This document shows positions 53,122 to 64,000 of a DNA stretch of 64,000 bases, piece by piece (position 1 is the first letter of the stretch; every line of letters starts with the position of its first letter). This DNA is from Brachypodium distachyon (lineage: Eukaryota; Streptophyta; Magnoliopsida; Poales; Poaceae): NCBI RefSeq assembly GCF_000005505.3, contig NC_016131.3, positions 30,309,001 to 30,373,000 on the forward strand, in the 5' to 3' direction. The position numbers and the translations under genes are program-made. The notes under the pieces were generated by a model that was given only the letters and a program-made list of their open reading frames with translations, was not told the origin of the DNA and ran no database searches.

Positions 53122-54772
53122 CTCTCTCCCCGCAGCTGCCTGTTCAGCTCCAGAGATAGACAGCAGCGATATATCAACAACGAACACCTTTACAGCCTCA
53201 GAAAGCAGAGAGCTCCTCCTCCTCTTCCTCCTCTGGGTTTTGAAGTAGTACATCCATGGCAGGCATGCCAGGCAAGCTGAAGAATTAGTTAACTAACACG
53301 GGGAGGAATTAACAAGTGGAAGATTGATAATGGCGGATGATAGATAGGTACGGCACACGCAGCACAGCGCGGCAGTAGTGGCCGGGGAGAACGATACAAC
53401 CGACTACGCTACACGAATACGCGATGATTTGGAAAGCGGATCGCGATTAATTAACTAATCCGGGCGGGGCGCTGCTTGCTGCTGGACTGGTGGTCGGTAG
53501 GCAGAGCCGACCGGCTGGCAGTTCATGGAAACCACGTTTCTTCAGCTCCTTTCTCTTCCTTTTCCCTTTCGTATCACGAGCACTCTTGCCTCGTTCGTTC
53601 GTTTGTTCGTCTTTAGGCTTTCTGAAGCCGCTCACGAGCCGCAAGGATCTCGCGGCCTCGGTGAATCGAGAATTGCAGATCAAGTGGAGAACACAAAAAT
53701 ATACGCAAGTCAATAGGGGTGTCATGTGCAATCCTAAATTCTTAATGGTGTTCGAGCAGTTGAAAACTGGTGAACTTAGAAAACCTGGTGAATTTAGCAA
53801 CTGGATCCTGACAATTACAAGCTTGCAAGAGAGCGTGGTACGTGTTGCTCCTCAGATCTATCGGTTTGGCATTTCTTGCCGCGGCAGCAAAGGGAATTGT
53901 CTGAGAACCGCAGGCACATGGGAGGGAGCGAGGAAGGAATCTCAGAGCGAACGGCAACAGAATAGCGGGGGAGATTGTCCAGGTTGCCACTTGCTTTATT
54001 CCCTCTTTCATTTTTGGTTGCTGCAAGCCTGCAACTATGTACTTTATGTAAAAGCAGCAGCTTGATCATTCTGAATCGGAGCTAAAATATAACTACTGTC
54101 AGTTATATATTTTTGCACAATCATCGTGGGCTCGTGGCTACTACGACCCTGCATTATCAGTATTTTTTTAATGGTGAACAGCTTGAAAAAAAGAAAAGAA
54201 ACAATACTTTTGGAGATAGCTGTATTTTTGAGAGGGAAACTTTGCATCTTTGGCTGCATATACAATGACTCGAAGCTTCATCTTTTGCTGTCCGGCCATG
54301 CCAAGGAGATAATTGGAAACAAAAAAAAGAGGCTGAAACTGCAAGCTGGAGTATACAAAGATAGGGTGTCGGTGCTTCAGAAGAAGAAGATAAACATGTC
54401 TGTGAGAAATGTATCATATGGTTGACCGACCCTTCAAAAGGGTATCTTTTGACTAGCATCTGTTATCAGCTGGACGCAGGGGTTCCATGACCTTTTCTCT
54501 TTTAAGGATCGGTGTTCTTGAGGAGCATGGCTTCCATCGCCACTTTTTTGCCACTAATTTGCCAGTTGCCACCACTTGCATCACTCTAAAACATTATTGC
54601 CACTGAATACGGTGGCCGATACGTATTTGCTTGACTGATAAAAGTCAGAAGACAGTATTGCTGGCCACGTCGATCGTGGACATGATGCCATTTTCTGCCG
54701 CGTCGTTGACTATTCCCCTGGCCCCTCAAAAAACAAAGGAACATAAATAAATAAAGCATTTGGTCATCACTA
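53122..54772. other. Upstream region of the GT61 gene and unassigned sequence
   Basis: The first 300-400 bases should hold the GT61 promoter. Open frames at 53490-54065 (plus) and 53742-54069 (minus) overlap each other and show no domain. Confidence 0.35.
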
Positions 54773-54887
54773 CTGCTCTCTCCGGCCGAAATTATTTGTC
54801 GAAATATTACAGGTGTTTAGACGTTTTTGCACATAGATACATCTAAATTTGAGAAAAATTGAGACAAGTAATACCGGTCGGGGGAGT
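54773..54887. mobile_element. Stowaway-type MITE, 115 bp
   Basis: Ends CTGCTCTCTCCGG(C) and its inverted partner near GGTCGGGGGAG, TTGTC/GACAA inside both, and TA on each side (54771-54772, 54888-54889). Slightly decayed. Confidence 0.65.
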
Positions 54888-54889
54888 AC

Positions 54890-55335
54890 TAAAATGTAGG
54901 TGTCTCCAAGAAGCATTATTATTTCCAATTTTAAGTCGTCTAAACATTTAGAGGTTTAAACTTTTAACCATTGTTTGATCAATAAAGTCTAGATTATGTG
55001 TCACAAAATTATATCCTTGAATTCGTATTCGAAAGAAGTCTCATAAGTTGTAATTTTTATAATGAATAACTCATGGATAAACTCGAATTCGAGGACATCT
55101 TATAGCGTGGAAAGGAGTAGTACTATATTATCTGTGTGCGCCAGTTTCTTAAGATACGTTATGTTTGTTTTGGTGATCGTGAGGATGTTATGTCTGCGAC
55201 ATACATTCTTCACTATCCTAGATTACTGGTTCTTGTTTTTTGTTGCTCTTTTCTTTCGGCAGCTTTGTAATTTAATAACCATCTTTCCATAATTTTTCTG
55301 TCAGGCATATGCTTCCTCCCACGGTGGGCGCCAAC
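54890..55335. other. Intergenic ending in a primer-binding-site remnant
   Basis: No gene is seen. 55314-55335 (on the minus strand TTGGCGCCCACCGTGGGAGG) is a Gypsy-type primer-binding site on the outer side of the LTR at 55336. Confidence 0.5.
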
Positions 55336-56094
55336 TGTCGTGGTGGTGTCACGGCAGATGCCATGAGATGGCTTATCTTGGGGCCGATGGACGAAGGAGG
55401 AACCGGAGGAGGGAGGACGTGAAGGGAAACACGCACGAATACACAAGCACACATAAATTTACCCAGGTTCGGAGCCCTCTTGCGGAGGTAAGACTTCTAC
55501 TTCTCCTTTGTTGTATTAGCCGAGATAGCAAGCTCTACAATGACGCTCCTTGAGCTGTATTCTTGAGGAAGAAGAAGAAGGGGAGGGGTAGTGCTCTACT
55601 TATGGACCACCCATGTCTGCGGGCCGGAGCTTAACGTTATCTTCTTTGGGCCCCGCCGGGCACGCGCATTGGTTCCCTCCGGGTGGCACCGCAGGGGACA
55701 AGACAACTTTACTTTTCCTGGCGCCCTGCAACAAGTACAGCAGTCATCTGCCGGCTTCCGTCAGAGATTCTCTTTCGGTGCTTCTTTGCGCAGTCGCCTG
55801 GCACCGCAACGTAAGCGGCGACTGCTTTTCCGTGATAAAGATAGCGCTGCTTTACTTTGCGCCACGCGGTGAGGATAAGACCGTTGAGACATCTCGGCGA
55901 TGGCCGAGATCAAAGTATTCATCCTTATCCTGCAATCTTATAAGACAAGATAGTCATGTCGGCATACACCTGGTATGCCGGCTTAGTATTAGTTTGACTT
56001 AACTATGCCGGCATACATGACTATGCCGACTTTGCCTTCGCCACCTCGGCTAAAGCGTGTCGTCATGACCCTACCCGGGGTCATCCCCCCGACA
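55336..56094 (-). repeat. LTR of the second Gypsy element (759 bp)
   Basis: Plus-strand ends TGTCG and CGACA. A polypurine tract (CGGGGACTAG on the element's strand) abuts it on the right and a primer-binding site on the left. Thus it has internal-type sequence on both sides. It contains several GGCATAC / GTATGCC inverted motifs (55950-56030). Confidence 0.8.
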
Positions 56095-56104
56095 CTAGTC
56101 CCCG
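56095..56104 (-). other. Polypurine tract of the second Gypsy element
   Basis: CGGGGACTAG on the element's strand, immediately before the LTR start TGTCGG. Confidence 0.7.
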
Positions 56105-56635
56105 AAGCTATTGCGGTCCGGCAGGGGAGAATGTCGGACCACGACAGTTTCCCATAGATCAACCACCGAAGCCGAAGAGGATACCGAAACAACCCCGAGT
56201 TCTCTTAGCCGAAACCAAGTTATTCCGACATATCGAGTCGGCGCGCTTATTCAGCCCTGAGTCGAGATTCCTTTCTCCTCCGTAGCCGACAGTAGCAAAC
56301 TTGCTTCTGCCGACACTGGCGCCACCTGTCGTTCGTACTCTGGGCTCTGCTTAAATAATGGGAAGATAAGACCCGAAGTACTGCCGGCGCTTTTTTTGAG
56401 GCAAGCGCATCGTCCTATCGGACAGTAAAGCCGACAGAGTCATTAAGAGGGGAATTTCGGTTCCCACGCGGATACTTATCCTCCCGGATTCGACGGGATT
56501 CTTTGCGCCACGCCGCGCGGTAACCGAGCGCGTGCGCATTAGTGGGGTTGAATGCCCCTATGATCATGCGCGACCCTTCAGTTGACCACAGGGATCGTGG
56601 GCGTGGAAGATCCGCGCCCCATTAGTGCGTCTCGG

Positions 56636-56645
56636 GTATAAATAG
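56636..56645 (+). promoter_or_regulatory. TATA box for the antisense frame of the second Gypsy element
   Basis: GTATAAATAG on the plus strand. The ATG at 56912 lies about 270 bases downstream, after a C/T-rich leader. The promoter is internal to the element and points away from the LTR promoter. Confidence 0.65.
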
Positions 56646-56911
56646 AGGGAGGGGACGAGGGTAAAAAAACCTTCGCACTCCCCCAACCTTCTCGATCTCC
56701 TCTGCTCATCTGCTCGTTGCGCACTCCGCCATTACCGCGATCTCCAAGCTCTTCCGCCGTCGCACTTCCTGACTTCCAGCAACCAAGCTTGCCGCCGCAT
56801 CCTCGTGCGCACGCTCACTCAGCTTTCCGCCGCCGCTTTTCTTACTTGCTTGAGCCTTGCGCCAGCACCCTCTCACCGGAGAAGCAAACCCTAGATCTAG
56901 TTTTCCAATCC

Positions 56912-59900
56912 ATGGCTTCTTCCTCCCAGGACGCCGCCGCTGTCGACCCCGCTACCCAGCACCCTGAGGAGGAGATGGGCTCGGAGCGAGCTGGCTGGGA
57001 GGGCTCCGACGTCTCCCAGGCGGACATTGAGTGGCTCCGCCGCTCCTGGCGGGTTCTAGAGGATGTGGAGTGCCGGATCCCCGACGACGAGATAGTGCCG
57101 GCACCCGAATCTGGTGAGCGCGTTGTTTTCCTCGCTCACTTTGAACGCGGTTTTGCTCTCCTGGCCAGCGACTTCACTAGGAAATTTTTAGACTTCTTTG
57201 GCCTCGAGCCGCACCACCTTCTGGCAAATGCCATCCTCACTCTCTCTGCGTGTGTTACTTGCTGTGAGGCCTATCTCGGCCTCTGGCCTTCCACCGACTT
57301 GTAGGCCAAATACTTCATGTTTTGGCCAAAAGTTCTTCCCGACAAGGACAGTCCCGGCGCCGCCAAGCCTATGACCCACTGCGGCGCCGCCACTGTCATA
57401 CCCCGCCGGGGTTTGGCCTTCCCTAGAATCCAGGGTCTTGAGTCCTGTAAAAAGTAGCTCAAGACCTTTTTCTATGTCAAGAATTCCTCCGACACCGACA
57501 AGATCAACTTGCCGGGATTCGTAGTCGGCCCTCCGGAGGAGAAGAAGAATTGGAAGTATGATCCGAAGGAGACGCTTCCTGAGATCAACGAGATTCACGC
57601 CGGCCTCCTCGAGCTCAAGGCAGAAGGGATGACGGCTGATGACTTGCTGGTCACCTTCGTATACCGGCGGCTGTGCCCGCTCCAAAGCCGGACGCACAAG
57701 ATGTGCTTCTACGGTGGTCAGTTTGACCCAAACCGGGTGTCCACCATCCGGCTTGACCAGGATGAAGTTCGGCGCCAGGTCAAGGCAATCGCGAAGACGA
57801 GTATGCCGGAACGCTGGGAATGGGGTATGCCGGCATACAGCCAGTAACACATACTCATCTCGGTGCAACTTAATTCTTTTGTGTAGAGGTTCACCCTTCA
57901 GCGCAAGGAGGACAGGAGTTCCCCTGACAAGCGCTTCGGGAGCCAACGCCGGATGATCGATCATGAAGATCCAGATTCAGAGGATCACATGCCGATCGCT
58001 CATGCTGGCCCTCGTCGCGCCGAAGGTAACATCTCCCGACATCTTCTCATAGTTATTATGACACTTATCATCAAGATGCTTACGTCCGCATTAATCCAAA
58101 AACAGTCGACTCGGATGAGCCCCCCGTTGTTGAGGCTTCGGGTCCGGCCACGGCTGCTACGCCGGCCCGCGAAAAACGCGGAGCCGAGAAGGATCTTCCG
58201 CGAACCATGACACGGAAGAAGATCGCCTCTCGTGGACCAAGGCCGAAACCCATGGTCATTGGGTAAGGTTTACAACATTTCAATCCTTGATGTCGATTTT
58301 CTTCTTTTACTGCCATGAAGATAACCAACTCTCATTCCTGCAGGGCGTCTTTGACAGCTACCCAATCTCAGACATGCATCGCGTCTGAGATTCCGGCAGC
58401 TCCATCTCCCTGTACTGAGCCTACAACTCAGGCCACGGGAGAGACCGAGACTGCTGCGGATCCGACATCTCCCATCCTGGATGTCGGCCCGAGCACCGAT
58501 GCCTCGAGCGTCGCCCAAGCCAGGGCGTCCGTAGCCGGGACTTCGGCAGTCGGGGCTGCTCCTTCCTCAGTGGCAACCAAGACACAAACGGAGCCGCTTG
58601 TCGCAGAGACCCCGCAGCAACCGGCAACGGGGCCCCAAGAACCACAGACGACTCCGACACCGCCATCATCAGCGCCGCAGCCGCAAGCTCCTCAACTTGC
58701 GGCTGCACAAGCTAAGAGAGCTAGGAGCTCCGCTATCCCGGCGGGACAAGCGCCTCCGAGTTCCTCTAGCTCACAACCTGCCCGGGGCAACCAAGGAGTT
58801 CCCCTCAGGACGGCCAGCGGGCATAGCTGGGGGTCACTGGGCCAGTTTGTAATGGACTGGAACAGTGCTGACGGTTACGAAGTGACTTCCAGCACCCTCC
58901 AGACAGCGTGGCAGAGCCCTCTGGTGGGACCCGCGCCTGCGGCGACTCCGGAGTCCGTGGCGGCCCGAATGTTCCAGGCAAGGGTCGCCTTATCGAGTCC
59001 AGCCGTGCTGCAGATGTACGAAAAAATCTTCTTTGAAGTTTTTTATTCTACTTCTAGTATCCATACTCCTAGTCCCCGAGGTTTAGGGCGAGTAAGAATT
59101 AGTCAGCCTGAAGCTTATCTTAGAAAACTTCAAACACTTATTCCCCGGGATTTAGGCCGGGTTATAGAATAGTCGGCCTGAAGCTTAAAAGCTTCAAACA
59201 CTTATAGAATAGTCGGGCTGAAGCTTAAAAACTTCAAACACTTATTCTCCGAGATTTAGGGCAGGTTTTAGAATAGTCGGCCTGAAGTTTAAAAGCTTCA
59301 AACACTTATTCCCCGAGATTCAGGCCGGATTTAGAATAGTCGGCCTGAAGCTTAAAACCTTTAAACACTTATTCCCCGAGATTCAGGCCGGGTTTTAGAA
59401 TAGTCGGCCTGAAGCTTAAAACCTTCAAACACTTATTCCCTGAGATTCAGGGCGGGTTTAGAATAGTCGGCCTGAAGCTTAAAAACTTCAAACACTTATT
59501 CTCCGAGATTCAGGGCAGGTTTAGAATAGTTGGCCCGAAGCTTAAAAACTTCAAACACTTATTCCCCGAGATTCGGGCCGGGTTTTGAATAGTCGGCCTG
59601 AAGCTTAAAAACGTCAAACACTTATTTCCCCGAGTAGCTGTGAACCTTCCACTGTAATAGACTTATTTGTGGATCATTATTTTGCAGACCTGCATGAATA
59701 AGCGCACCGCCACCTTCAAGACCTTGCTAGCAAAGTACAAGAAGCTAGAGGCGGAGCACAAGGCTTTGGTAGCCGATCGCCAGAGCCAGAGTAAGTATAT
59801 TTTTACCGTCATACAAAACTTTGTCCGAGTATTGATGCACAGCAGAAACTGATACGTGCTCTTGTTTACAGCCGGGGACAATGCTCAAATACCTGAGCTC

Positions 59901-60928
59901 TTGAAGCGTGTCGCCGAAGTACAAGGTATAAGCTTATCCTTACCCCGAGTCTCATCCCTTTTAAACTCAAACCTTTGTGACACACATCTGTTAAACAGAT
60001 GAGAAGTCTCGGCTCGAAGGGCAGCACCGGGATGAAGTGGCCCGTCTGAAGGCGCAGCTCGAAGCTCAGGCGGAGGCGCACAAGACCGAGGTAGGTCAAC
60101 TGACCTCGGCCCTCTCCGCCCAAGTTGACGAGAAGATCCGCCTAGAAGGCGAGGTGCAGACATGCAAGGATCTCGTCGCCGAGGTCGAGACCCGCGCCAG
60201 TACTGCCGAGAAGGAAAAGGCCGAGAATGCCCGCCTGCTCAGCGTGGGCCGGCGTGACCTCGTCAAAATCGACGCCATGTTGACTAGTAAGTGGCCCTTG
60301 TCCAAATCTCTTCATCTGATCACCTGTCCGTTGATAGCAATAGGGTGCCGAGACTCATTACTATCTTTTTGCCTTTGTCAGAATTTTTTCCACAATCTGT
60401 CGAGACCGCCCAAGTTGCCGTGACTAAAGCCCGTAAAAGGAGGGATCTAGCCAGGGCAGAACCCTTCGAATACGACTTGGAGGATTTCCTGGTTAGCATT
60501 GCGAGCCGGGTAAAGCCTCTGAAGTCCTTCGGGGTGAACACGCTCAACGCTGGCATCCGGGCCTTTCGAGGTTTGTGGCTGGGAGAAGAAGCTCCGACCG
60601 GCATCCCGGAATTGGCAACGCGCCTTCTGGAGGTGGAGGACCGTCTGAATGAGAGGCGAGAGTCAGCCGCTCGTGTCGGCGCCGACGAGGATTTGTCATT
60701 TGTACTTTCTTGGTACGACGGCATCAACCTCGACGTGTTGCAGTCAATGCGTGTCGGCTCCCCCTACCTCTCGGATCCGAAGCTTATCGCAAAGCGGCAG
60801 GAGCGGGCCTACTCCTTCATCTAATAGCCGACGTGCATAAGTTTGTGGAGGGCCCGGTTTCAGAGGCCGATGCCGAGATGGCCGACGAAGAAGATGAGGA
60901 GGCAGTCGATGAAGAGATTGTCGTCTAG
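56912..60928 (+). pseudogene. Antisense multi-exon frame (gypsy-type transposon domain plus coiled coil)
   Basis: Opens with MASSSQDAAAVDPA. The first exon, 56912 to about 57824, holds HFERGFALLASDFTRKFLDFF and AILTLSACVTCCEAYLGLWP, typical of the plant gypsy-type transposon domain (PF04195). Two TAG codons at 57302 and 57455 stand where Trp is expected. Later pieces, bordered by GT and CAG sites, are a Ser/Pro/Gln-rich low-complexity exon (58315-59030), small exons near 59690-59790 and 59872-59920, a coiled coil (60002-60285) and a last exon (60375-60824). The acidic tail, EEDEEAVDEEIVV, is reached in another frame. Not all junctions keep phase, so I call it decayed. Product role is unknown. 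Confidence 0.6.
59066..59637. repeat. Minisatellite, about 63 bp by nine copies
   Basis: Units contain CGAGATTCAGG, AGAATAGTCGGCCTGAAGCTT and CTTCAAACACTTATT, spaced mostly 62-65 bases apart; one unit is shortened to about 40. It sits in a presumed intron of the antisense frame, just after the Ser/Pro/Gln-rich exon. Confidence 0.85.
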
Positions 60929-60973
60929 TCGGCTTCCACTACAACGGATGCGCCGAGTTCCGGCGCCAACAAT

Positions 60974-61800
60974 TGTCGCACCAGTGGCACCCGGGGTACC
61001 ACCGCTGCACGACACGTGGGTCGCCTCGCTTGCTCCCCGGGCGGATCACACCCTGGGCGGCAGTGTACAAGCTGCCCGGCAGGGCTAGCGGGGCTTCGGG
61101 GGAGAATTCCCGCCTGGGCGCCTCCCGGGAAGCTACTTGCCGGGAGGGGCGTTCCCGGGCGCAGGTTTCCGTTGCGAGAGCGGGACCGAGCAAGCAGAAC
61201 AGCAACGCGGCAGGCACCCTATGCGCAAGGTTCGTCAGGACAAGGAGTGAGGCGCACGGCGCATTTAATGAACCGATAGAAAGAGGATTCCCCGTCAAGT
61301 CAAGCAAATAGTGGCTGCTCAAGAGTAGTTTTTAGGCCTTTAGACCCCTAGTGACAGGGCTAGTATTCTTGCATGTGTGCCAGCACACCGAGGAGGAGCT
61401 GCCCGAGCTCCCTGCTCGCCGCTTGTAAACCATGCACCGTGGCACCTGTGGCATCCCCTTGGCTATAAAAGGAGGACCCCCGCCAACGGTCAAAGGGGTT
61501 CGTTCGTTCGCTGACCAAAGTAGCAAGGGACAGATAGCCAAAAAGAGAGCACCCGGGGGCTCCCCCCGGCAACCTGTAAGTATTTGCTCTTCTGTCAATA
61601 CAAGCTCAGACAACCAGGACGTAGGGTTTTACACCTCCGGGTGGCCCGAACCTGGGTAAAACGCGTGTTCGTGTTCATGGTGTGTTGACGCGCTTCGCTT
61701 TGGCCCCGTCGGCGATCGCCGGAGCGATCCCCATCGCCCACTGCCGAACCAAAAAGGGGGTGCCCACGCATCCCCGATGTCAAGGCCCCGTGCTACGACA
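60974..61800 (+). mobile_element. Solo LTR, 827 bp, with ACAAT target duplication
   Basis: Starts TGTCGCACC and ends CTACGACA. ACAAT flanks it at 60969-60973 and 61801-61805. A plus-strand TATA box (CTATAAAAGG) is at 61463. It is inserted in the Gypsy element between the antisense frame and pol. It is not the host's LTR, since the sequence differs apart from the common TGTCG/CGACA ends. Confidence 0.85.
61463..61471 (+). promoter_or_regulatory. TATA box of the solo LTR
   Basis: CTATAAAAG within the LTR. It could start transcription toward the pol 3' end of the host element. Confidence 0.6.
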
Positions 61801-61805
61801 ACAAT

Positions 61806-62457
61806 CCTTCCATTTCTTCTTAGGCATGTTTAGAAAAAATACTTAAAGTTTATCAGATCCCCGGGATGCCGGGTGCAGATGTAATCGAAGTATAACACTC
61901 TTGTTTGTGAAGCACCATACTTTTAATTTATTTAAGTTTTTAATTACCGAGTTCCCGAACCGAGTCCCCGAGTCTATTTTTTCTGTTAGTGAAATTTTAT
62001 GACTTCGGTTCTTTTGTCTACCTTGTCGGCGTTCGACGTATCAATCGCAAAGTCATAGAACAACCCTTTCAAAAAATTAAACCCGACAAACTCGCTTGGA
62101 AATACCCGATACCGGAATGAAATGTCGGGTTAAGTCAAACAACGCGCATGTCGGCTCGCTTTTATGTTTGTTTCCGCAATCGTTTTTCATGTGTTCAGTA
62201 ATCTCGTTCCCATCTCTAGGTTGCCATGAAGCCGGGTTGCGGACAACAGCGAAGTCATAGAGGGGATTTTCAATACCGACACAGTACTAAACCGACATAA
62301 GATTACACAACTAAGTCATGCCGACAAACAAAATGATAATTGCAATATAACACGTAAATAGCATGGAAGTCCCTGAGTTCCTTTTGAGAACCCGGCGGAT
62401 AATTTCATTGTCTCAAAACATTCAACATAAGGAGAAAATGATACAAATACTCATCTC
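61806..62457. other. Spacer between solo LTR and pol in the second Gypsy element
   Basis: AT-rich with scattered CCGACA / TGTCGG motifs. No coding frame is recognised. Confidence 0.45.
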
Positions 62458-63985
62458 TCAAGTATAGAACGGACGAAGCAAAGCTACATTCCATGGCCTC
62501 TTGGTCTCCTCGCCTGACCGGTCCATCATGTTCGCTTTGGGATCCTGCGCATCTATAAGATAGCAGGAATCGTTGTGAAGCGCTTTGCTCACAATGAATG
62601 GTCCTTCCCATGGAGGCGACAGTTTGTGCATGCCTGCCGTGCGCTGCACAAGTCGGAGCACGAGATCTCCTTCCCGGAATACTCGCGGGTTTACCTTCCG
62701 GCTGTGATAACGCCTTAGATGTTGAGTGATAGATGGCCGACCGAGATAGAGCCAATTCCCGTGCTTCTTCGAGCAGGTCGACATCATTTTCTCGGGCCTC
62801 TTTTACCGCCTTCCGTATACATGGTCACTCGCGGAGAGTCATGTTCAATGTCGGCTGGTAAGACAGCTTCCACCCCGTATAAGAGGAAGAATGGCGTGTA
62901 GCCTGTGGAGCGATTTGGAGTCGTCCTGAGACTCCATAGCACAGCCGGGAGTTCATCTAGCCAGCATCCCGGAGTATGTTCCAATGGCTCAATCAGCCGA
63001 GGTTTTATGCCGACTAGAACCATGCCGTTTGCTCTCTCAACTTGTCCATTGGACTAAGGATGTGCCACGGAGGCAATGTCTAGCCGAATTTTCTTTTCCG
63101 CGCAAAATCGCGCAAAAGGTCCTTCCGCGAAGTTCGTTCCGTTATCCGTGATGATACCATGCGGGTAACCATATCTCAAGATGATGTTTTTCAAGAATGA
63201 TACCTCAGTCTTGCCGTCACACTTTCGTATCGGCTTCACTTCGATCCATTTGGTTAACTTGTCAACCATGACCAAAATATGCGTCATGCCTCCTCGCGCC
63301 CGCTTGAAAGGTCCCACCATGTCCAAACACCAAACAGCAAATGGCCAAGTGATTGGAATAGTTTTGAGTTCGGATGCCGGCATGTGAATCTTGCTGGCAT
63401 ATCTTTGGCAACTGTTGCATTTTCGGACCATGTCTTCTGCCTCCTGCAGCGCACTCGGCTAGTAGAACCCGTGCCGGAATGCCTTGCCCACTAATGTCCT
63501 CGACGACGCATGGTGACCGCATTCTCCCTGATGAATATCTCGAAGTATCTCTTGCCCTTCTGCCGGCTCGACGCATCGCTGCAAGACGTTAGTAACACTT
63601 CTCTTGTGTAGCTTGCCATTGATGATAGTGTACGCCTTTGCCCTTCTCTGAACTTTCCTTGCCGACAGTTCCTCTCCCGGGAGACTCCTACTTTTGAGAT
63701 AAGACATTATCGGTTGTGCCCAAACCGGCACGGGGCGAGTAGCGAAAACCGGCTCGTCTGGTTCGTCTATCTCCATTGGCTCAACCGCCAGCGCTTCCAC
63801 CGAGTTAGAGCGCCCAGTCCCCGGGTTACCAGAACCGCTGCCACTGTCAATATCCATTGGGGTAATGTCAGCTTCTGAGCTTGCCGGGATAAAAATTGAC
63901 TTCGATTCTGGTGATTGCTTGATGGACGGTTTGCGTAAATTCTCCAATGCCACACCAGCGGGGATAGCTTGTCACGTTGAGCCAA
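62458..63985 (-). pseudogene. Gypsy integrase (C-terminal end of pol), interrupted
   Basis: Pieces on the minus strand, in order: 63459-63953 has a linker and the start of the zinc-binding domain (INGKLHKR, GECGHHASSRTL). 63054-63431 has the CNSCQRY part of the zinc finger and the core with LDMVGPF and GIITDNGTNF (two catalytic Asp). 62784-63023 continues with the segment after NGQVERANG (catalytic Glu) and LWSLRTTPNRSTGYTPFFL. 62458-62787 has the C-terminal domain ending NVALLRPFYT. Breaks are a TAG for Trp at 63459, a TAG for Gln at 63054, and frameshifts near 62780. All three catalytic acids are recognisable, but no single product is possible. Confidence 0.85.
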
Positions 63986-64000
63986 GCTTCGACAGCGCGT

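Larger units (their letters stand above)
55336..64000 (-). mobile_element. Second Tat-type Gypsy element, cut by window edge
   Basis: Minus-strand element. The 3' LTR lies at 55336-56094, then inward come the polypurine tract, an antisense multi-exon frame with its own TATA box, a solo LTR inserted at 60974, and the integrase end of pol. RT, protease, gag and the 5' LTR should lie beyond 64000. The architecture repeats that of 27286-43134, but LTR and coding sequences are clearly different, so it is a separate family of the same lineage. Confidence 0.85.

Noticed and set aside
52156..53280. 374-residue plus-strand frame opposite the GT61 gene
   Set aside because: It is the complement of high-GC third positions in the GT61 exon, crosses its introns and has no family signature.
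53490..54065. 191-residue plus-strand frame upstream of GT61
   Set aside because: No recognisable family and equal-length open frames on the other strand; I cannot support coding.
59066..59637. Regularly spaced repeats that could look like a CRISPR array
   Set aside because: Units are contiguous diverged minisatellite copies with no unique spacers, in a plant genome.

Overview
This is plant nuclear DNA, most likely from a Triticeae grass (wheat, Aegilops or barley group). The support is the GC-rich gene exons, the short TA-flanked Stowaway MITEs with CTCCCTCCGT-type ends, and the nested LTR retrotransposons that fill most of the space. There is no bacterial or organellar gene organisation. 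Five small islands of host genes sit in a sea of transposons.

Layout. 1-600: end of an LTR and a MITE. 1.7-2.4 kb: an intact type-2 lipid-transfer protein gene. 3.0-6.2 kb: a five-exon NPF/PTR transporter gene behind a diverged tandemly repeated upstream region. 6.4-9.1 kb: a 5'-truncated LINE. 10.4-17.9 kb: a small glycine-rich protein gene cut in two by a 6.4-kb Copia element with a perfect 5-bp target duplication. 18.5-19.4 kb: a GH32 (invertase/fructan exohydrolase-type) pseudogene. 19.4-27.3 kb: repeats, including a solo LTR. 27.3-43.1 kb: a 15.8-kb Gypsy element of Tat type (dual RNase H) with a degenerate Copia element nested in it. 44.4-46.5 kb: an RNase H-like gene head to head with a frameshifted PPR gene. 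47.4-50.1 kb: further copies of the glycine-rich locus, one intact, plus a long-inverted-repeat element. 51.4-53.1 kb: an intact three-exon GT61 glycosyltransferase gene. 55.3-64 kb: a second Tat-type Gypsy element that runs off the window and carries a solo LTR inside.

Host genes that look functional: the lipid-transfer protein, the NPF transporter, the RNase H-like protein, the second glycine-rich protein and the GT61 enzyme. Together they suggest cell-surface, wall and transport roles, but they do not form a pathway.

The least ordinary signals are in the transposons. (1) In the Copia element at 10.8-17.2 kb each LTR carries a Gln/Ala-rich reading frame that continues in frame across the LTR end into gag, with consensus splice sites bracketing the junction. 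(2) Both Tat-type Gypsy elements carry a multi-exon coiled-coil frame antisense to pol, each with its own TATA box. (3) Very long poly(C)/poly(G) runs recur in and around the elements. Nothing here was checked by search or alignment software. Exon boundaries, target duplications and repeat periods were read by eye.
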